Notes: a model not told the origin generated them from the sequence alone. DNA of 64,000 nt from Dolosigranulum savutiense (GCF_039830095.1 NZ_CP142435.1:868001-932000); one strand, 5' to 3'. Positions 8,226-16,935 are shown, numbered from the stretch's first letter. A program made the numbers and translations.

Positions 8226-9557
8226 AATCGAGTAGGAGACTAGCCATTAATTGACTAGTCGACCTCTCACACCACCGTACGTACGGATCCGTATACGGCG
8301 GTTCAATACCTTGCATAAGCAGACTCCGCTATGGTGGTTAATGATTTTAATCCCCATTTGTGGAGTCTTTCTGTTGTAATTGCCTTATTGACTTCATATG
8401 TTTGAGATAGATGCCAATAGGCTTTCCGAGAGAAGGCAATTCGTTTTGCCTCATCTTCTGTTAGTCCATATTTCTGAAGCATCTTAATCTTGGTTGAGCA
8501 TTTCTTCCAACGTTTCAATATAAGCTGTCTAAGTCGCCTTCGCAACCACTCTTCAGTCCTTCTCACGAAGCTTTTAACAAAACCTAACCCAAAGTAATTA
8601 ATCCAACCTTGAGTCACTTGGTTGATCTCTTTCACAATCTCCGCAAATATTCCTGGTCGATTGCGTTTTGTTAATCTCTTAAGTTTTTTCTTGAATTTTG
8701 CTTTCGCTTCGTCCGTTGGTCGGAATCGACAATTGCCGAAGTTGTTGTGGATTAGACAGCTCAAGAACTTTAACTGAGTCGGACTTCCTGTCTTGCTCTT
8801 TTCTTGATTAACTTGAAGTTTCAGGTCTTTTTCAATGAATTGAGTTATACTCTTCAGGATTCGTTCGCATGCTCGTTTTGATGATTTAAAGATTATAAAA
8901 TCATCCGCATATCGCCCAAATTTATGTCCACGTCGTTCAAGCTCTTTATCTAACTCATTCAGATAGATATTACACGGTAATGGTGATATCACACCACCTT
9001 GTGGTGCACCAGTTTCACTATCCGTAAATTCACCAGATAGTTCAATGGTGCCACATCTCAATGATTTACGTATGAATTTTAAAATAGCTTTATCTTGAAC
9101 AAATTGTTCCACGTGATACATCATCTTATCATGATTAAGTGTGTCAAAGCATTGCTTCAAATCACAATCTACCACATATTTTAAGCCAGATTCGTAATAT
9201 TCTACGCATTGTTTCCGAGCAGTTTCAGTTCCTTTTCCTGGTCGAAATCCATGACTACTATTAGAAAAGTGTTTATCTATGATAGGCTCAATTATCTGTT
9301 TAATGGCCATTTGGATTACTCGATCACGTGCTACTGGTATACCTAACTTCCGTGTTTTTCCATTACCTTTCGGAATTTCCACTCGTCTCACTGGTTGTGG
9401 TTGATACGTTCCATTGAGTAACTTCTTTCTGATATATGGATAATATTCTCCAATATGATGTTCAACTTCTTGAACAGTCATATCGTCAACACCAGGAGCC
9501 CCATCATTCTTTCGAACTTTTTCGGCTGCTAGTATTAAATTTTCTTTTGTTACCATT
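8226..9557 (-). mobile_element. Group II intron, 5'-truncated (3' half with maturase)
   Basis: The 3' part of a group II intron lies on the reverse strand. The maturase ORF is followed directly by domain V (8271-8302, a long hairpin pairing ACCGCCGTA with TACGGTGGT) and domain VI (8238-8260, GACTAGTC/GGCTAGTC stem). The inferred 3' end is at about 8226-8228, abutting the LysR stop. The usual several hundred bases of domains I-III upstream of the maturase are missing: an unrelated promoter begins about 9 bases beyond the ORF start. It cannot self-splice as it stands. Exact ends are inferred. Confidence 0.82.
8303..9556 (-). CDS. ltrA: Group II intron reverse transcriptase/maturase (LtrA-like)
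   Basis: This intron-encoded protein reverse-transcribes the intron and helps it splice. Its 417 residues include RT motifs: GTPGVDDM-like RT0/1 (here GAPGVDDMTVQE), GFRPGKGTETA, VVDCDLKQCFDTLNHD, TGAPQGGVISPL and the catalytic YADD at about 216-219. A maturase domain follows (WINYFGLGFVKSFVRRTEEW) near 320-345. The N terminus looks a little short for the family. The normally conserved SPLLANIYL is SPLPCNIYL here. The RNA part needed for mobility is missing 5' of the gene, so it may be active only in trans, or not at all. Confidence 0.9.
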   Translation of the reverse strand: MVTKENLILAAEKVRKNDGAPGVDDMTVQEVEHHIGEYYPYIRKKLLNGTYQPQPVRRVEIPKGNGKTRKLGIPVARDRVIQMAIKQIIEPIIDKHFSNSSHGFRPGKGTETARKQCVEYYESGLKYVVDCDLKQCFDTLNHDKMMYHVEQFVQDKAILKFIRKSLRCGTIELSGEFTDSETGAPQGGVISPLPCNIYLNELDKELERRGHKFGRYADDFIIFKSSKRACERILKSITQFIEKDLKLQVNQEKSKTGSPTQLKFLSCLIHNNFGNCRFRPTDEAKAKFKKKLKRLTKRNRPGIFAEIVKEINQVTQGWINYFGLGFVKSFVRRTEEWLRRRLRQLILKRWKKCSTKIKMLQKYGLTEDEAKRIAFSRKAYWHLSQTYEVNKAITTERLHKWGLKSLTTIAESAYARY

Positions 9558-9565
9558 AAATTAAC

Positions 9566-9607
9566 TTGACAATTTGTAAAGTTAGCTTTACAATATTTAT
9601 AGGAGGT
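9566..9607 (+). promoter_or_regulatory. Promoter and operator of the XRE-ABC operon
   Basis: TTGACA (9566-9571) and TACAAT (9589-9594) are spaced by 17 bases, a near-consensus promoter. The perfect dyad TTGTAAAG-TTAG-CTTTACAA (9574-9593) fills the spacer and runs into the -10 box. AGGAGGT (9601-9607) follows for the regulator gene. The dyad is well placed for autorepression by the XRE protein. Its core TAAAGTTAGCTTTA is almost the same as the operator at 48515-48530. Confidence 0.75.
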
Positions 9608-9612
9608 AAGTC

Positions 9613-9855
9613 ATGACAAGAAGAAGTACGATTGAAGTTGAAAATAAATTGTATGAATATCGAGTACTTGCAAGAATGTCACAAGCAAAATTAGGAGAAG
9701 TGGTAGGCGTGTCTAGGCAAACAATTAACTCTATTGAAAAAAATAAATACATTCCTTCTTTACCAGTAGCGTTAAGTCTAGCTAAGTATTTTGATGTTAG
9801 AGTAGAAGAAATATTTAAAATAAAAGGAGATGACGAAATTGTTAAAAATAATTGA
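9613..9855 (+). CDS. XRE-family small transcriptional regulator
   Basis: This 80-residue DNA-binding protein is one Cro/C1-type helix-turn-helix: LARMSQAKLGEVVGVSRQTINSIEKNKYIPSLPVALSLAKYFDVRVEEIF. This is the compact YozG-like class found next to membrane-protein or ABC-transporter genes. It leads an operon with a small membrane protein and an ABC transporter. It probably represses its own operon through the dyad at 9574-9593. The operon is more AT-rich than the neighbouring genes and sits between mobile-element remnants, which suggests transfer. Confidence 0.88.
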   Translation: MTRRSTIEVENKLYEYRVLARMSQAKLGEVVGVSRQTINSIEKNKYIPSLPVALSLAKYFDVRVEEIFKIKGDDEIVKNN

Positions 9856-10144
9856 TTTTTTTACAGGTACGGTATTCCAAGGAGTATTGGGAGGATTAGC
9901 TTTGATTTCTGCTGCAATTATTCTGTATTTAAATAATAAAGTGGGATTAAGAGATGAAAGAATTGTTTTTCTAAGTCTAAAAGGTACAAATGTAGTCTTA
10001 TGGACATTCTTTGTTATGGTATTTATTCTTTATATACTCAGTCCAAATGAAGTCCAAATATATAGAAAATTTATTTTAAATTCATTCTACGTAGCTATAA
10101 GCGTGGGTGCTATATACTCAATCTATCAATACATTAAGTATTAG
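9839..10144 (+). CDS. Small membrane protein of the XRE-ABC operon, function unknown
   Basis: This protein of about 101 residues has three predicted transmembrane segments (VLGGLALISAAIILYL; VVLWTFFVMVFILYIL; FYVAISVGAIYSIYQYI). I do not recognise a defined family; small membrane proteins often follow YozG-like regulators. The start is uncertain. The TTG at 9839 is 9 bases from AAGGAG, whereas the in-frame ATG at 9830 directly abuts that site with no spacing. Either way it overlaps the end of the regulator gene, so translation is coupled. Confidence 0.7.
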   Translation: MLKIIDFFTGTVFQGVLGGLALISAAIILYLNNKVGLRDERIVFLSLKGTNVVLWTFFVMVFILYILSPNEVQIYRKFILNSFYVAISVGAIYSIYQYIKY

Positions 10145-10156
10145 GAGCAAACAACT

Positions 10157-11053
10157 ATGGAATCTAACAAAGTAATTAGTTTTCAAGAAGTAACTAAAAA
10201 ATATAAAAATAGTAAAATATATGGTATTCAAGATATATCTTTTGAAATGTATGAAGGGGAGGTATTGGGAATTATTGGAGGGAATGGTTCTGGAAAATCT
10301 ACATTAATGAAATTAATAGGAGGATTATTGTTTCCTAGTGAAGGGAATTTTAAAAGTTTTTTTCGAGTTGAAGAATGTGGTTTTTTAATAGAGGAACCTG
10401 CTTTTTATCCGGAACTAAGCGGGTTTGATAATATTAAGTATTATGCAATTCAGAAAAATAACTTAGATATGGAATATATTACGCATTTGTTTTCTATATT
10501 TGACTTATTTGAATATAGAAAACAAAAATATAAAGCATATTCTTTAGGCATGAAAAAAAAGTTAGCTATAATTTTTTCTTTATTAAACAAACCTAAAATG
10601 CTTGTTTTAGATGAACCTTTTAGTGGTTTAGATGCAGAATCAGTAGAGAATGTTTCTAGAACACTATCAAAATTAAATCAAGAAGATAATATGACTATAC
10701 TTATTTCTAGTCATCAGTTAAATGAAATTCAAACATTATGTAATCGTTTTATATTCATCGACAAGGGAAAATTAGTAGGAAAAATTAGTAAAAAAGAATG
10801 GGAAATAAAAAGCAAAGTAATGAGAAAGTATACATTTATAAATTTAGAAAATTTAAAAAAAATGTATGATATCTTGTTAAAAGAGAGAAATATCGATTGT
10901 AATGAAGTTTTAATTGACTATAAAAATTATATTATTAGATTTTTTGAAAAAAATATAGACAAGAATATGTGGCCTGTGCCAGAGTATTGTGTTAGTGAAA
11001 ATATAACTTTGAATGACTATTATATCTTTTTAAAGGAGAAATCGGACAAATGA
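10157..11053 (+). CDS. ABC transporter ATP-binding protein
   Basis: This 298-residue ATPase drives the permease encoded next. It has a Walker A (GGNGSGKST, near residue 40), a degenerate signature (YSLGMKKKL, in place of LSGGQ), a Walker B with catalytic Glu (MLVLDEPFSGLDA) and an H-loop (ISSHQLNE). The YSLGMKKKL signature is typical of ABC-2 exporters involved in bacteriocin or antimicrobial-peptide immunity and Na+ efflux. A C-terminal extension of about 90 residues has no clear domain. It overlaps the permease gene by 4 bases. The substrate is unknown. Confidence 0.9.
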   Translation: MESNKVISFQEVTKKYKNSKIYGIQDISFEMYEGEVLGIIGGNGSGKSTLMKLIGGLLFPSEGNFKSFFRVEECGFLIEEPAFYPELSGFDNIKYYAIQKNNLDMEYITHLFSIFDLFEYRKQKYKAYSLGMKKKLAIIFSLLNKPKMLVLDEPFSGLDAESVENVSRTLSKLNQEDNMTILISSHQLNEIQTLCNRFIFIDKGKLVGKISKKEWEIKSKVMRKYTFINLENLKKMYDILLKERNIDCNEVLIDYKNYIIRFFEKNIDKNMWPVPEYCVSENITLNDYYIFLKEKSDK

Positions 11054-11778
11054 AGAATTTAGTTTGTGCTGAATTGTATAGTTTTTTCAAGAGAAAAAGT
11101 GTGATATTGTTCTTATTGGGCACTATAATATTGGGATTATTTGGAATTTTGTATGTCACTAAATTAATTGAAAATCCGTTATCATTAGATCAATACTTTA
11201 CTTTTATATACTCCCATTTCTATATAGTTTCGATGGTATTAATAACATTTTTAGCGCTCCTTGTTTTTCATGATGAATATGAAAACAAAACAATGAAAAA
11301 CAATATTTTCCAAGGATTTTCTATAATGAAAATATTGATCTCAAAATATATAGTCTCAATATTTATTGAGTGCATATTTTTGTTCATTTTCACAATATTT
11401 ATTATTTTAGGTGGAATAGAATTAGGCGCAAATAAAGGAGCTACTCTTAGTTTTATCAAAATAGTAGTTATGATATTTCCTACTTTTTTTGTATATACGT
11501 TTTTGATTGAAAGCTGCTTGTTTGCTACAAAAAAGGTTTTAATTGGATTGATTTTAGCTTATGTAATAGATCAAATAGTTAAATTAAGTCTGATATTGGT
11601 TGTAGCTACAGGCAATAGTACTTTAATTTTTTTGCTACAACAGACTCCAGTATTTGTTTTTCAGAATTTAAGGGTTGATAATTTTTCAATATATTTAACT
11701 ATTAGTTGTATATTGTGGGAGATATTGTATCTGATCGTAAGTAGCATTCTAAAAAGGATGGAGTTAACAGGCCTGTAA
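11050..11778 (+). CDS. ABC-2-type transporter permease
   Basis: This integral membrane protein of 242 residues has about six hydrophobic helices and the ABC-2-like motif DEYENKTMKNNIFQGFSIMKI between the second and third helices. It starts at an ATGA overlap with the ATPase gene. Together with the ATPase it forms a small two-component exporter, most likely for peptide resistance or immunity, but the substrate cannot be read from sequence. Confidence 0.86.
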   Translation: MKNLVCAELYSFFKRKSVILFLLGTIILGLFGILYVTKLIENPLSLDQYFTFIYSHFYIVSMVLITFLALLVFHDEYENKTMKNNIFQGFSIMKILISKYIVSIFIECIFLFIFTIFIILGGIELGANKGATLSFIKIVVMIFPTFFVYTFLIESCLFATKKVLIGLILAYVIDQIVKLSLILVVATGNSTLIFLLQQTPVFVFQNLRVDNFSIYLTISCILWEILYLIVSSILKRMELTGL

Positions 11779-11860
11779 AGAGGATACAAAATTCTGACTA
11801 CCCTTTGTAGAAAAGTTTTGGATACTTGTTGATAAAAAATTGTAGAATCACGTCTACGTT

Positions 11861-11892
11861 GAATCCAGAGGATTTTCTCCTCTGGATTTTTT
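11861..11892 (+). terminator. Terminator downstream of the XRE-ABC operon
   Basis: ATCCAGAGGA pairs perfectly with TCCTCTGGAT across a 5-base loop and is followed by a T run. It ends the plus-strand operon. Confidence 0.88.
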
Positions 11893-11906
11893 TATTTGGT
11901 TTGTAT

Positions 11907-12195
11907 GGCTCTTTGTTGGACGAAAATTCGTAATTTGAATTATAGAAGTTACGAAAATCAGAGATATCTCGGATCAACACTTTGATATTAGATTATTTAA
12001 ACACTCTATTGACCATTCAAATAGGAAACCGTTTGTCTACAAGTTCTGCTTCGTCCAATAAGTTTTAAACAAAGGATGTTAACGGCATGTGTTTTAAGTG
12101 ATTCAATGGTTTCTGTTTCTGATGTGTTGTATTGAACGACACAGAATATTTCTTCACTAAATAAACATAAGGAGTATACATATCAATGACAACAA
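11907..12195 (-). pseudogene. Decayed ISL3-family transposase remnant
   Basis: Reverse-strand translations in several frames give pieces like an ISL3 transposase. These are VVIDMYTPYVYLVKKY (ending near 12145), then, after frameshifts and a deletion, TNGFLFEWSIECLNN and a C-terminal IKVLIRDISDFRNFYN-like piece near 11960. The outer boundary GGCTCTTTGTTGG at 11907-11919 resembles ISL3 terminal repeats. The matching other end was not found. The element is internally deleted and dead. Family assignment is from recalled motifs. Confidence 0.55.
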
Positions 12196-12300
12196 ATTAA
12201 ATTTTTCCTGAATAGACAGTAGAAAATGATTAAAATAACATTCCAAATAAAGGGATTATTGTGTTGTTAATGCTATTAAATGATTTTTTATTCACCTTCA

Positions 12301-12464
12301 TTGTAAAATTAAAATAGAAATTTAAAAGGGTCATCTGTGGTACAATCATCCTATATCAACCCTCTAAGAAGAATAGGAGATGCACCACAATAACCCACAC
12401 CAATCTTACCATAATGGAGGATCTAGACCACAAAGTGATCAAAATTTCTATTTTAATTTAACAA
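12301..12464. mobile_element. 164-bp IS30-like miniature element (MITE)
   Basis: A 23-base terminal repeat, 12301-12323, matches the inverted sequence at 12442-12464 at 22 of 23 positions. The trinucleotide TCA directly flanks both ends (12298-12300 and 12465-12467), which looks like a target duplication. Inside, one frame reads THTNLTIMED, like the start of an IS30-family transposase. It is probably an internally deleted derivative, mobile only in trans. It lies 26 bases from the dnaB stop codon. Confidence 0.65.
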
Positions 12465-12492
12465 TCAAGAATATTTAAATCATGAATTATAT

Positions 12493-13887
12493 CTACGAGA
12501 AGCCTGCTGGAGGTGCATCAGGAATTTCACTCTCTGGATAATATGAAAGCGAAGAAAATTTATTATATTCCTTAATAAATAACAACGGAACCATTCCACG
12601 AGCTCCACTTCGGTTTTTTTCAATAATAACTTCCACCATATTATCTTGTGCTGGCTGTCCATCTTCCTCATCTTCACTCCGGTAATAATCTTCCCGATAC
12701 AAGAAAGCCACAATATCAGCATCTTGCTCAATTGATCCAGACTCTCGCAAGTCACTTAAAATAGGGCGTTTATCTTGACGTTGTTCCACACTACGCGAAA
12801 GTTGCGATAGTGCAATTACCGGAACAGACAATTCTTTAGCCAATTTTTTTAGTTGGCGTGAGATTTCTGAAACTTCTTGCTGTCGGGATTGACGTCCACT
12901 TCCTTCAATCAGCTGCAGATAATCAATAACGATTAACCCAATATTACCTTGTTCTTGCTTTAATTTATGGCATTTAGACCGAATCTCAGCCGTTCGAATA
13001 CCCGGTGTATCATCGATGAAAATATTGGCTTGTGAGAGACTCCCCATCGCTACATATAAATTCTTGAACTCTTCTTCGGTGAGTTGGCCATTTCGCATAT
13101 TGGATGCATCGATAGAACCTTCTGCACATAGCATCCTGCTCACTAATTGTTGGGCTCCCATCTCTAAACTAAAAATTGCTATCGTTTCATCTGTTTTAGT
13201 TCCAATATTTTGTGAAATATTTAAAGCAAAAGCAGTTTTCCCAACACCAGGTCGCGCAGCCAAAATAATTAATTCATCTTCATGCAATCCGGATGTAATC
13301 CGATCAAGTGCACGATATCCTGTTGAAAGCCCTGTAATTTCCTCATCATTACGGTATAATTCATCAATGTTTTGAATCGTATCTCGCAATACATCGGAAA
13401 TACTGACAAACCCAGTTCGTGTTCTTTTTTCAGATACTTTTAGAATCATTTCTTCAGCATCATTTAATGCATCTTGAACATTATCTTGTTGTTGATAACC
13501 CATCTGGACGATATCAGTAGCTGTTTGGATTAAGCTCCTTAAAGTGGACGCATCCTCAACAATCTTGGCATAATGCATAATATGTGCTGCGGTAGGAACA
13601 ACTGTTGATAGTTCCGCCAAATAACTAGGGCCTCCAATATCTTCTAGCTGTTGCTTAGACGATAATATATTATTAATTGTAATGATATCAATTGCTTCAT
13701 TCGCATCATTCAGATCCGTCATTGCCTGAAAAATTAATTGATGTGATCGTTTATAAAAATCACTCGCTTCCAACAATTCCATCGCTGAAACAAGTGTCTC
13801 TGGATTAACTAAAATTGCACCTAATACCGATTGTTCAGCCTCTATATTTTGTGGAGGTAATCGGTCTCCATAAACATCTATCGCCAC
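12493..13887 (-). CDS. dnaB: Replicative DNA helicase DnaB (DnaC of Bacillus)
   Basis: This hexameric 5'-3' helicase unwinds DNA at the replication fork. Its 464 residues comprise an N-terminal helical domain (PPQNIEAEQSVLGAIL), a linker and a RecA-like C-terminal motor with Walker A (ARPGVGKTAFALN), Walker B (LIVIDYLQLI) and the DnaB-specific LSQLSRSVEQR. The start is a GTG at 13887 with AGAGGA upstream. It follows rplI, as in many Firmicutes, but a terminator and a parS site separate them. Its 3' side borders the accessory island. Confidence 0.96.
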   Translation of the reverse strand: MAIDVYGDRLPPQNIEAEQSVLGAILVNPETLVSAMELLEASDFYKRSHQLIFQAMTDLNDANEAIDIITINNILSSKQQLEDIGGPSYLAELSTVVPTAAHIMHYAKIVEDASTLRSLIQTATDIVQMGYQQQDNVQDALNDAEEMILKVSEKRTRTGFVSISDVLRDTIQNIDELYRNDEEITGLSTGYRALDRITSGLHEDELIILAARPGVGKTAFALNISQNIGTKTDETIAIFSLEMGAQQLVSRMLCAEGSIDASNMRNGQLTEEEFKNLYVAMGSLSQANIFIDDTPGIRTAEIRSKCHKLKQEQGNIGLIVIDYLQLIEGSGRQSRQQEVSEISRQLKKLAKELSVPVIALSQLSRSVEQRQDKRPILSDLRESGSIEQDADIVAFLYREDYYRSEDEEDGQPAQDNMVEVIIEKNRSGARGMVPLLFIKEYNKFSSLSYYPESEIPDAPPAGFS

Positions 13888-13957
13888 TTTGTCTCGTCCT
13901 CTCTTATCTATACTACCGTCTTTAATAGCTACTTTCTAATTAACCATTTGCTCACAT

Positions 13958-13973
13958 TGTTTCACGTGAAACA
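13958..13973. promoter_or_regulatory. parS site (ParB/Spo0J binding), site 1
   Basis: TGTTTCACGTGAAACA is a perfect 16-bp palindrome identical to the Firmicute parS consensus. It sits between dnaB and rplI. ParB loads here to organise and segregate the origin. The parA/parB genes themselves are not in the window. Confidence 0.92.
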
Positions 13974-13975
13974 AT

Positions 13976-14052
13976 AAAAAACATTCCTGGCAACTAGAAT
14001 AAGTGACTCAATATCTAAGTCACTTATTCTGTTTATAGGCCAAGAATGTCTT
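13976..14052 (-). terminator. Nested hairpin terminator after rplI
   Basis: The inner stem is AGAATAAGTGACT/AGTCACTTATTCT. An outer stem pairs ACATTCTTGGC with GCCAGGAATGT and leads into TTTTTTATTG on the reverse strand, ending the gdpP-rplI unit. Confidence 0.75.
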
Positions 14053-14065
14053 ATTGAAGTCTTTT

Positions 14066-14518
14066 TTATGATTCAATGCCTTCAACGCGAACCAATAATT
14101 TTGCCGTTACATCAGTGTGTAGTTTCACTTCTACCTCTTGGCTCCCAACTGAACGCATCTGAACACGTTGACTTATTTTACGTTTATCAATTTTAATATC
14201 TAATTGCTTCTCAACTTCTTCGGCAATTTGTTTTGTTGTAATAGATCCGAATAAACGACCATCTTCTGACGCTTTTTCTTTAATATCAATTGGATTATTC
14301 TCCAAAATTGATTTAAATTTTTTCGCTTCTTCCAGTTCTTCCTTTTCTTCACGACGTTTTGCTTGTTTCTTTGCTGCTAATTTTTTCTTTTCGCCTGGTG
14401 TTGCTTCTTTTGCTTTTCCTTGCTTAATAAGAAAATTGCGCGCATAACCGTCTGATACCTCGTGAATTTCTCCTTTTTTCCCTGTACCTTTGACATTTTC
14501 AAGTAAAATAACTTCCAT
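14066..14518 (-). CDS. rplI: 50S ribosomal protein L9
   Basis: This large-subunit ribosomal protein has 150 residues, the normal length. The N-terminal domain has the L9 signature ([27 protein letters not shown]). A long central lysine/glutamate helix and the C-terminal globular domain follow. It lies 15 bases after gdpP, a conserved gdpP-rplI arrangement, with AGGAGG upstream. Confidence 0.97.
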   Translation of the reverse strand: MEVILLENVKGTGKKGEIHEVSDGYARNFLIKQGKAKEATPGEKKKLAAKKQAKRREEKEELEEAKKFKSILENNPIDIKEKASEDGRLFGSITTKQIAEEVEKQLDIKIDKRKISQRVQMRSVGSQEVEVKLHTDVTAKLLVRVEGIES

Positions 14519-14533
14519 CTTAAACTCCTCCTA

Positions 14534-16525
14534 TTAACTTAATTGTTCAATAATATGTTCGGTTAAGTCTGATTTCACTTCTTGAATTGTTTTGCCATCA
14601 ATTTGAGTTGCGGCGTTCGACAAGTGACCGCCACCGCCCATTTTTTCCATAATTAATTGAACATTAATTTTCCCTAAGCTACGAGCGCTAATACCAACTG
14701 TATTCTTCGATCGTCTAGTAATAACGAAGGATGCCTCAATATCGGTCATATTAAGCATGGTGTCAGCTGTTTGAGCTGCTAGTACTGGCGGATAAATTTT
14801 ATCCTCTTCTCCGACAACAACGCCTACATTGTCATACACAAAGTCAATGGTCTCAATAAGTCGCCCACGTTCAATATAATTCTCTGCATCTTCTTTTAAT
14901 AAGCGTTGAACTAAGGTAATATTAGCTCCGACTGATTGCAAGAAACTAGCTGCATCAAATGTTCGCGAACCTGTTCGTAAACTGAAGTTATTTGTATCAA
15001 CGATAATCCCACCAAGCATTGCTGTTGCTTCTATTCGATTAATTGGATTTCCATCCGTTGGTACATACTCGAAGAATTCTGTAATCAATTCTGCTGTCGA
15101 TGAGGCATAGGGTTCAATATAGACAAGCAATGGATTTTCGGTAAACTCTTCGCCACGACGATGATGGTCAATAACAACATTTTTCTTCGTCTTATTTAAT
15201 AGATTAGGGGCAATTGATAGCGTAGGCTTATGGTGGTCAACTAAGATTACTAAGTCGCGTTCCGTAATTTGGCTTTCTGCTTTTTTCGGCGTCAGAATAT
15301 TATTGTAGGTTTCCGGATATTTCTCTGCCTCCTCCAATAATTTGCCAATATCATTTGGAATGTCATCATCATTAATGACTACCGATGCATTTTGATCTAA
15401 CATCATCGCAATACGTGCTACTCCAAAGGCTGAACCAATGGCATCCATATCTGGATTACTATGTCCCATAATGTAAACATGTTCTGCTTCAGTCATCTGT
15501 TCTTGCAATGCTTGAGAAATCATGCGCGAGCGAACACGGGTACGTTTTTCCATCGGGTTCGTTTTTCCCCCATAATAACGTGGCTCATCTTCAATTCCTT
15601 TAACAATTACTTGATCGCCCCCGCGACCAAGAGCTAGATCAAGATTTTTCTGCGCTAAATCACTTAAATTACTAAAAGTCTCTTCTCCATACGCAAGCCC
15701 GATACTAATTGTCAGTGGCAAGTTTCGCTTCGAAGTTCGTTCCCTGATATGGTCGATAATATTAAATTTCTCCGATTCTAAACGTTCTAACTCATTGTAA
15801 CTGAGAATAATAAAGTAGCGATCATCGGAAATCTTCTTATAAAATACATTATGCTGCTTGGCCCAGTTCGATAGATATGTCGTCAACAAACTATCCAGTG
15901 CTGATACGCCACGATCATCCAAGTCTTTTGTCACTTCATCATAATTATCCAAGAATAACCAGCCAATAACTGGTTTATATTCTTCATACTGTTCTTTAAT
16001 CGCTACATATTCTGTAACATCCAGCAAATAGATAGCTCTTAAATTTTTGTGAATACGGTATTGATATGTTTTATCTTTCCAAGTGATTAGCCCAGCTAAT
16101 TCATCCTGTTCGATATGCTCAATCAATTCATTGTGTACCAACTCTAACGGGCGTCCTAAAATACTATCCTCTTCTGCTAAATGACTCTGCAAGTAAGGGT
16201 TCACCCACTCCACTTCAGACTCACTATTATAGAGAATAATTCCCATTGGCATCTTAATTAGCGCCTCTTGCTCACTCCGCTTTATCCGATATGAAAGGTT
16301 CATAACATAATCTTCCAATGTCAGCTCATATTTCAGGATAAAGTGATATACTAACAACCACGTCAGTACAAAGGCAATGAACATCGCTAACCCTAACCAT
16401 ATTTTAGTAAAAAAACTTAAAATAATAAGAATAGCTTGTGCGATAATAGCTAACAGAACAGTCATTTTAAGAGACTGTTGCCCGAGTAGCTTTGGCACAC
16501 GTTCGTTGTCATGTCTCGTTTTCAT
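14534..16525 (-). CDS. gdpP: Cyclic-di-AMP phosphodiesterase GdpP
   Basis: This membrane protein hydrolyses c-di-AMP, the second messenger of osmotic and wall homeostasis. Its 663 residues contain two N-terminal transmembrane helices (about 20-65), a PAS-like domain (about 80-170) and a degenerate GGDEF domain (about 175-310). The DHH catalytic domain follows, with HSNPDMDAIGSA, VDHHKP and VIDHHRRGE, and then DHHA1 with GGGGHLSNAA. Metal ligands of the DHH motifs are all present. It is co-transcribed with rplI. Confidence 0.96.
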   Translation of the reverse strand: MKTRHDNERVPKLLGQQSLKMTVLLAIIAQAILIILSFFTKIWLGLAMFIAFVLTWLLVYHFILKYELTLEDYVMNLSYRIKRSEQEALIKMPMGIILYNSESEVEWVNPYLQSHLAEEDSILGRPLELVHNELIEHIEQDELAGLITWKDKTYQYRIHKNLRAIYLLDVTEYVAIKEQYEEYKPVIGWLFLDNYDEVTKDLDDRGVSALDSLLTTYLSNWAKQHNVFYKKISDDRYFIILSYNELERLESEKFNIIDHIRERTSKRNLPLTISIGLAYGEETFSNLSDLAQKNLDLALGRGGDQVIVKGIEDEPRYYGGKTNPMEKRTRVRSRMISQALQEQMTEAEHVYIMGHSNPDMDAIGSAFGVARIAMMLDQNASVVINDDDIPNDIGKLLEEAEKYPETYNNILTPKKAESQITERDLVILVDHHKPTLSIAPNLLNKTKKNVVIDHHRRGEEFTENPLLVYIEPYASSTAELITEFFEYVPTDGNPINRIEATAMLGGIIVDTNNFSLRTGSRTFDAASFLQSVGANITLVQRLLKEDAENYIERGRLIETIDFVYDNVGVVVGEEDKIYPPVLAAQTADTMLNMTDIEASFVITRRSKNTVGISARSLGKINVQLIMEKMGGGGHLSNAATQIDGKTIQEVKSDLTEHIIEQLS

Positions 16526-16637
16526 AGAAACTCCTTCAATCTTTAATCATCTCAAAACATAGTCACCTTTATTTTAACATGTTTTACTCAAACAATCTAA
16601 TCTCGGCTATTATTTATGACAAAAGATTGAATAAATT

Positions 16638-16665
16638 TAAAACGCAGCAAAACTGCTGCGCTTTG
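16638..16665 (-). terminator. Terminator after rpsR
   Basis: AAAGCGCAGC pairs with GCTGCGTTT on the reverse strand across a short loop, followed by TTTTAAATTTATT. It ends the rpsF-ssb-rpsR operon. Confidence 0.78.
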
Positions 16666-16674
16666 AATTTAATA

Positions 16675-16911
16675 TTAGTCATTTTCAGCTACGAATGGGA
16701 GTAATCCCATAACTCGTGCACGTTTAATTGCTTTAGTTAATTTGCGTTGATTTTTTGCGTACGTTCCAGTCACACGACGAGGTAAAATTTTACCACGGTC
16801 TGAAATGAATCGTTTTAACAAATCAACATCTTTGTAATCAATGTAGTCAATGTGATTTGCTGCGAAAAAGTCAACTTTTCTACGTCTTCTTCCTCCACGA
16901 CGTCCAGCCAT
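16675..16911 (-). CDS. rpsR: 30S ribosomal protein S18
   Basis: This small-subunit ribosomal protein binds as a pair with S6. It has 78 residues, the usual length, with the S18 core [22 protein letters not shown] and [26 protein letters not shown]. It is last in the conserved rpsF-ssb-rpsR operon, with AGGAGG upstream. Confidence 0.97.
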   Translation of the reverse strand: MAGRRGGRRRRKVDFFAANHIDYIDYKDVDLLKRFISDRGKILPRRVTGTYAKNQRKLTKAIKRARVMGLLPFVAEND

Positions 16912-16935
16912 AATGCAGTCCTCCTTTATTTAGAA

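Noticed and set aside
9613-10144. XRE gene plus small membrane protein as a toxin-antitoxin pair
   Set aside because: The pair continues into an ABC transporter operon, and such regulator-membrane protein sets are better explained as transporter control. The 101-aa protein has no toxin feature.
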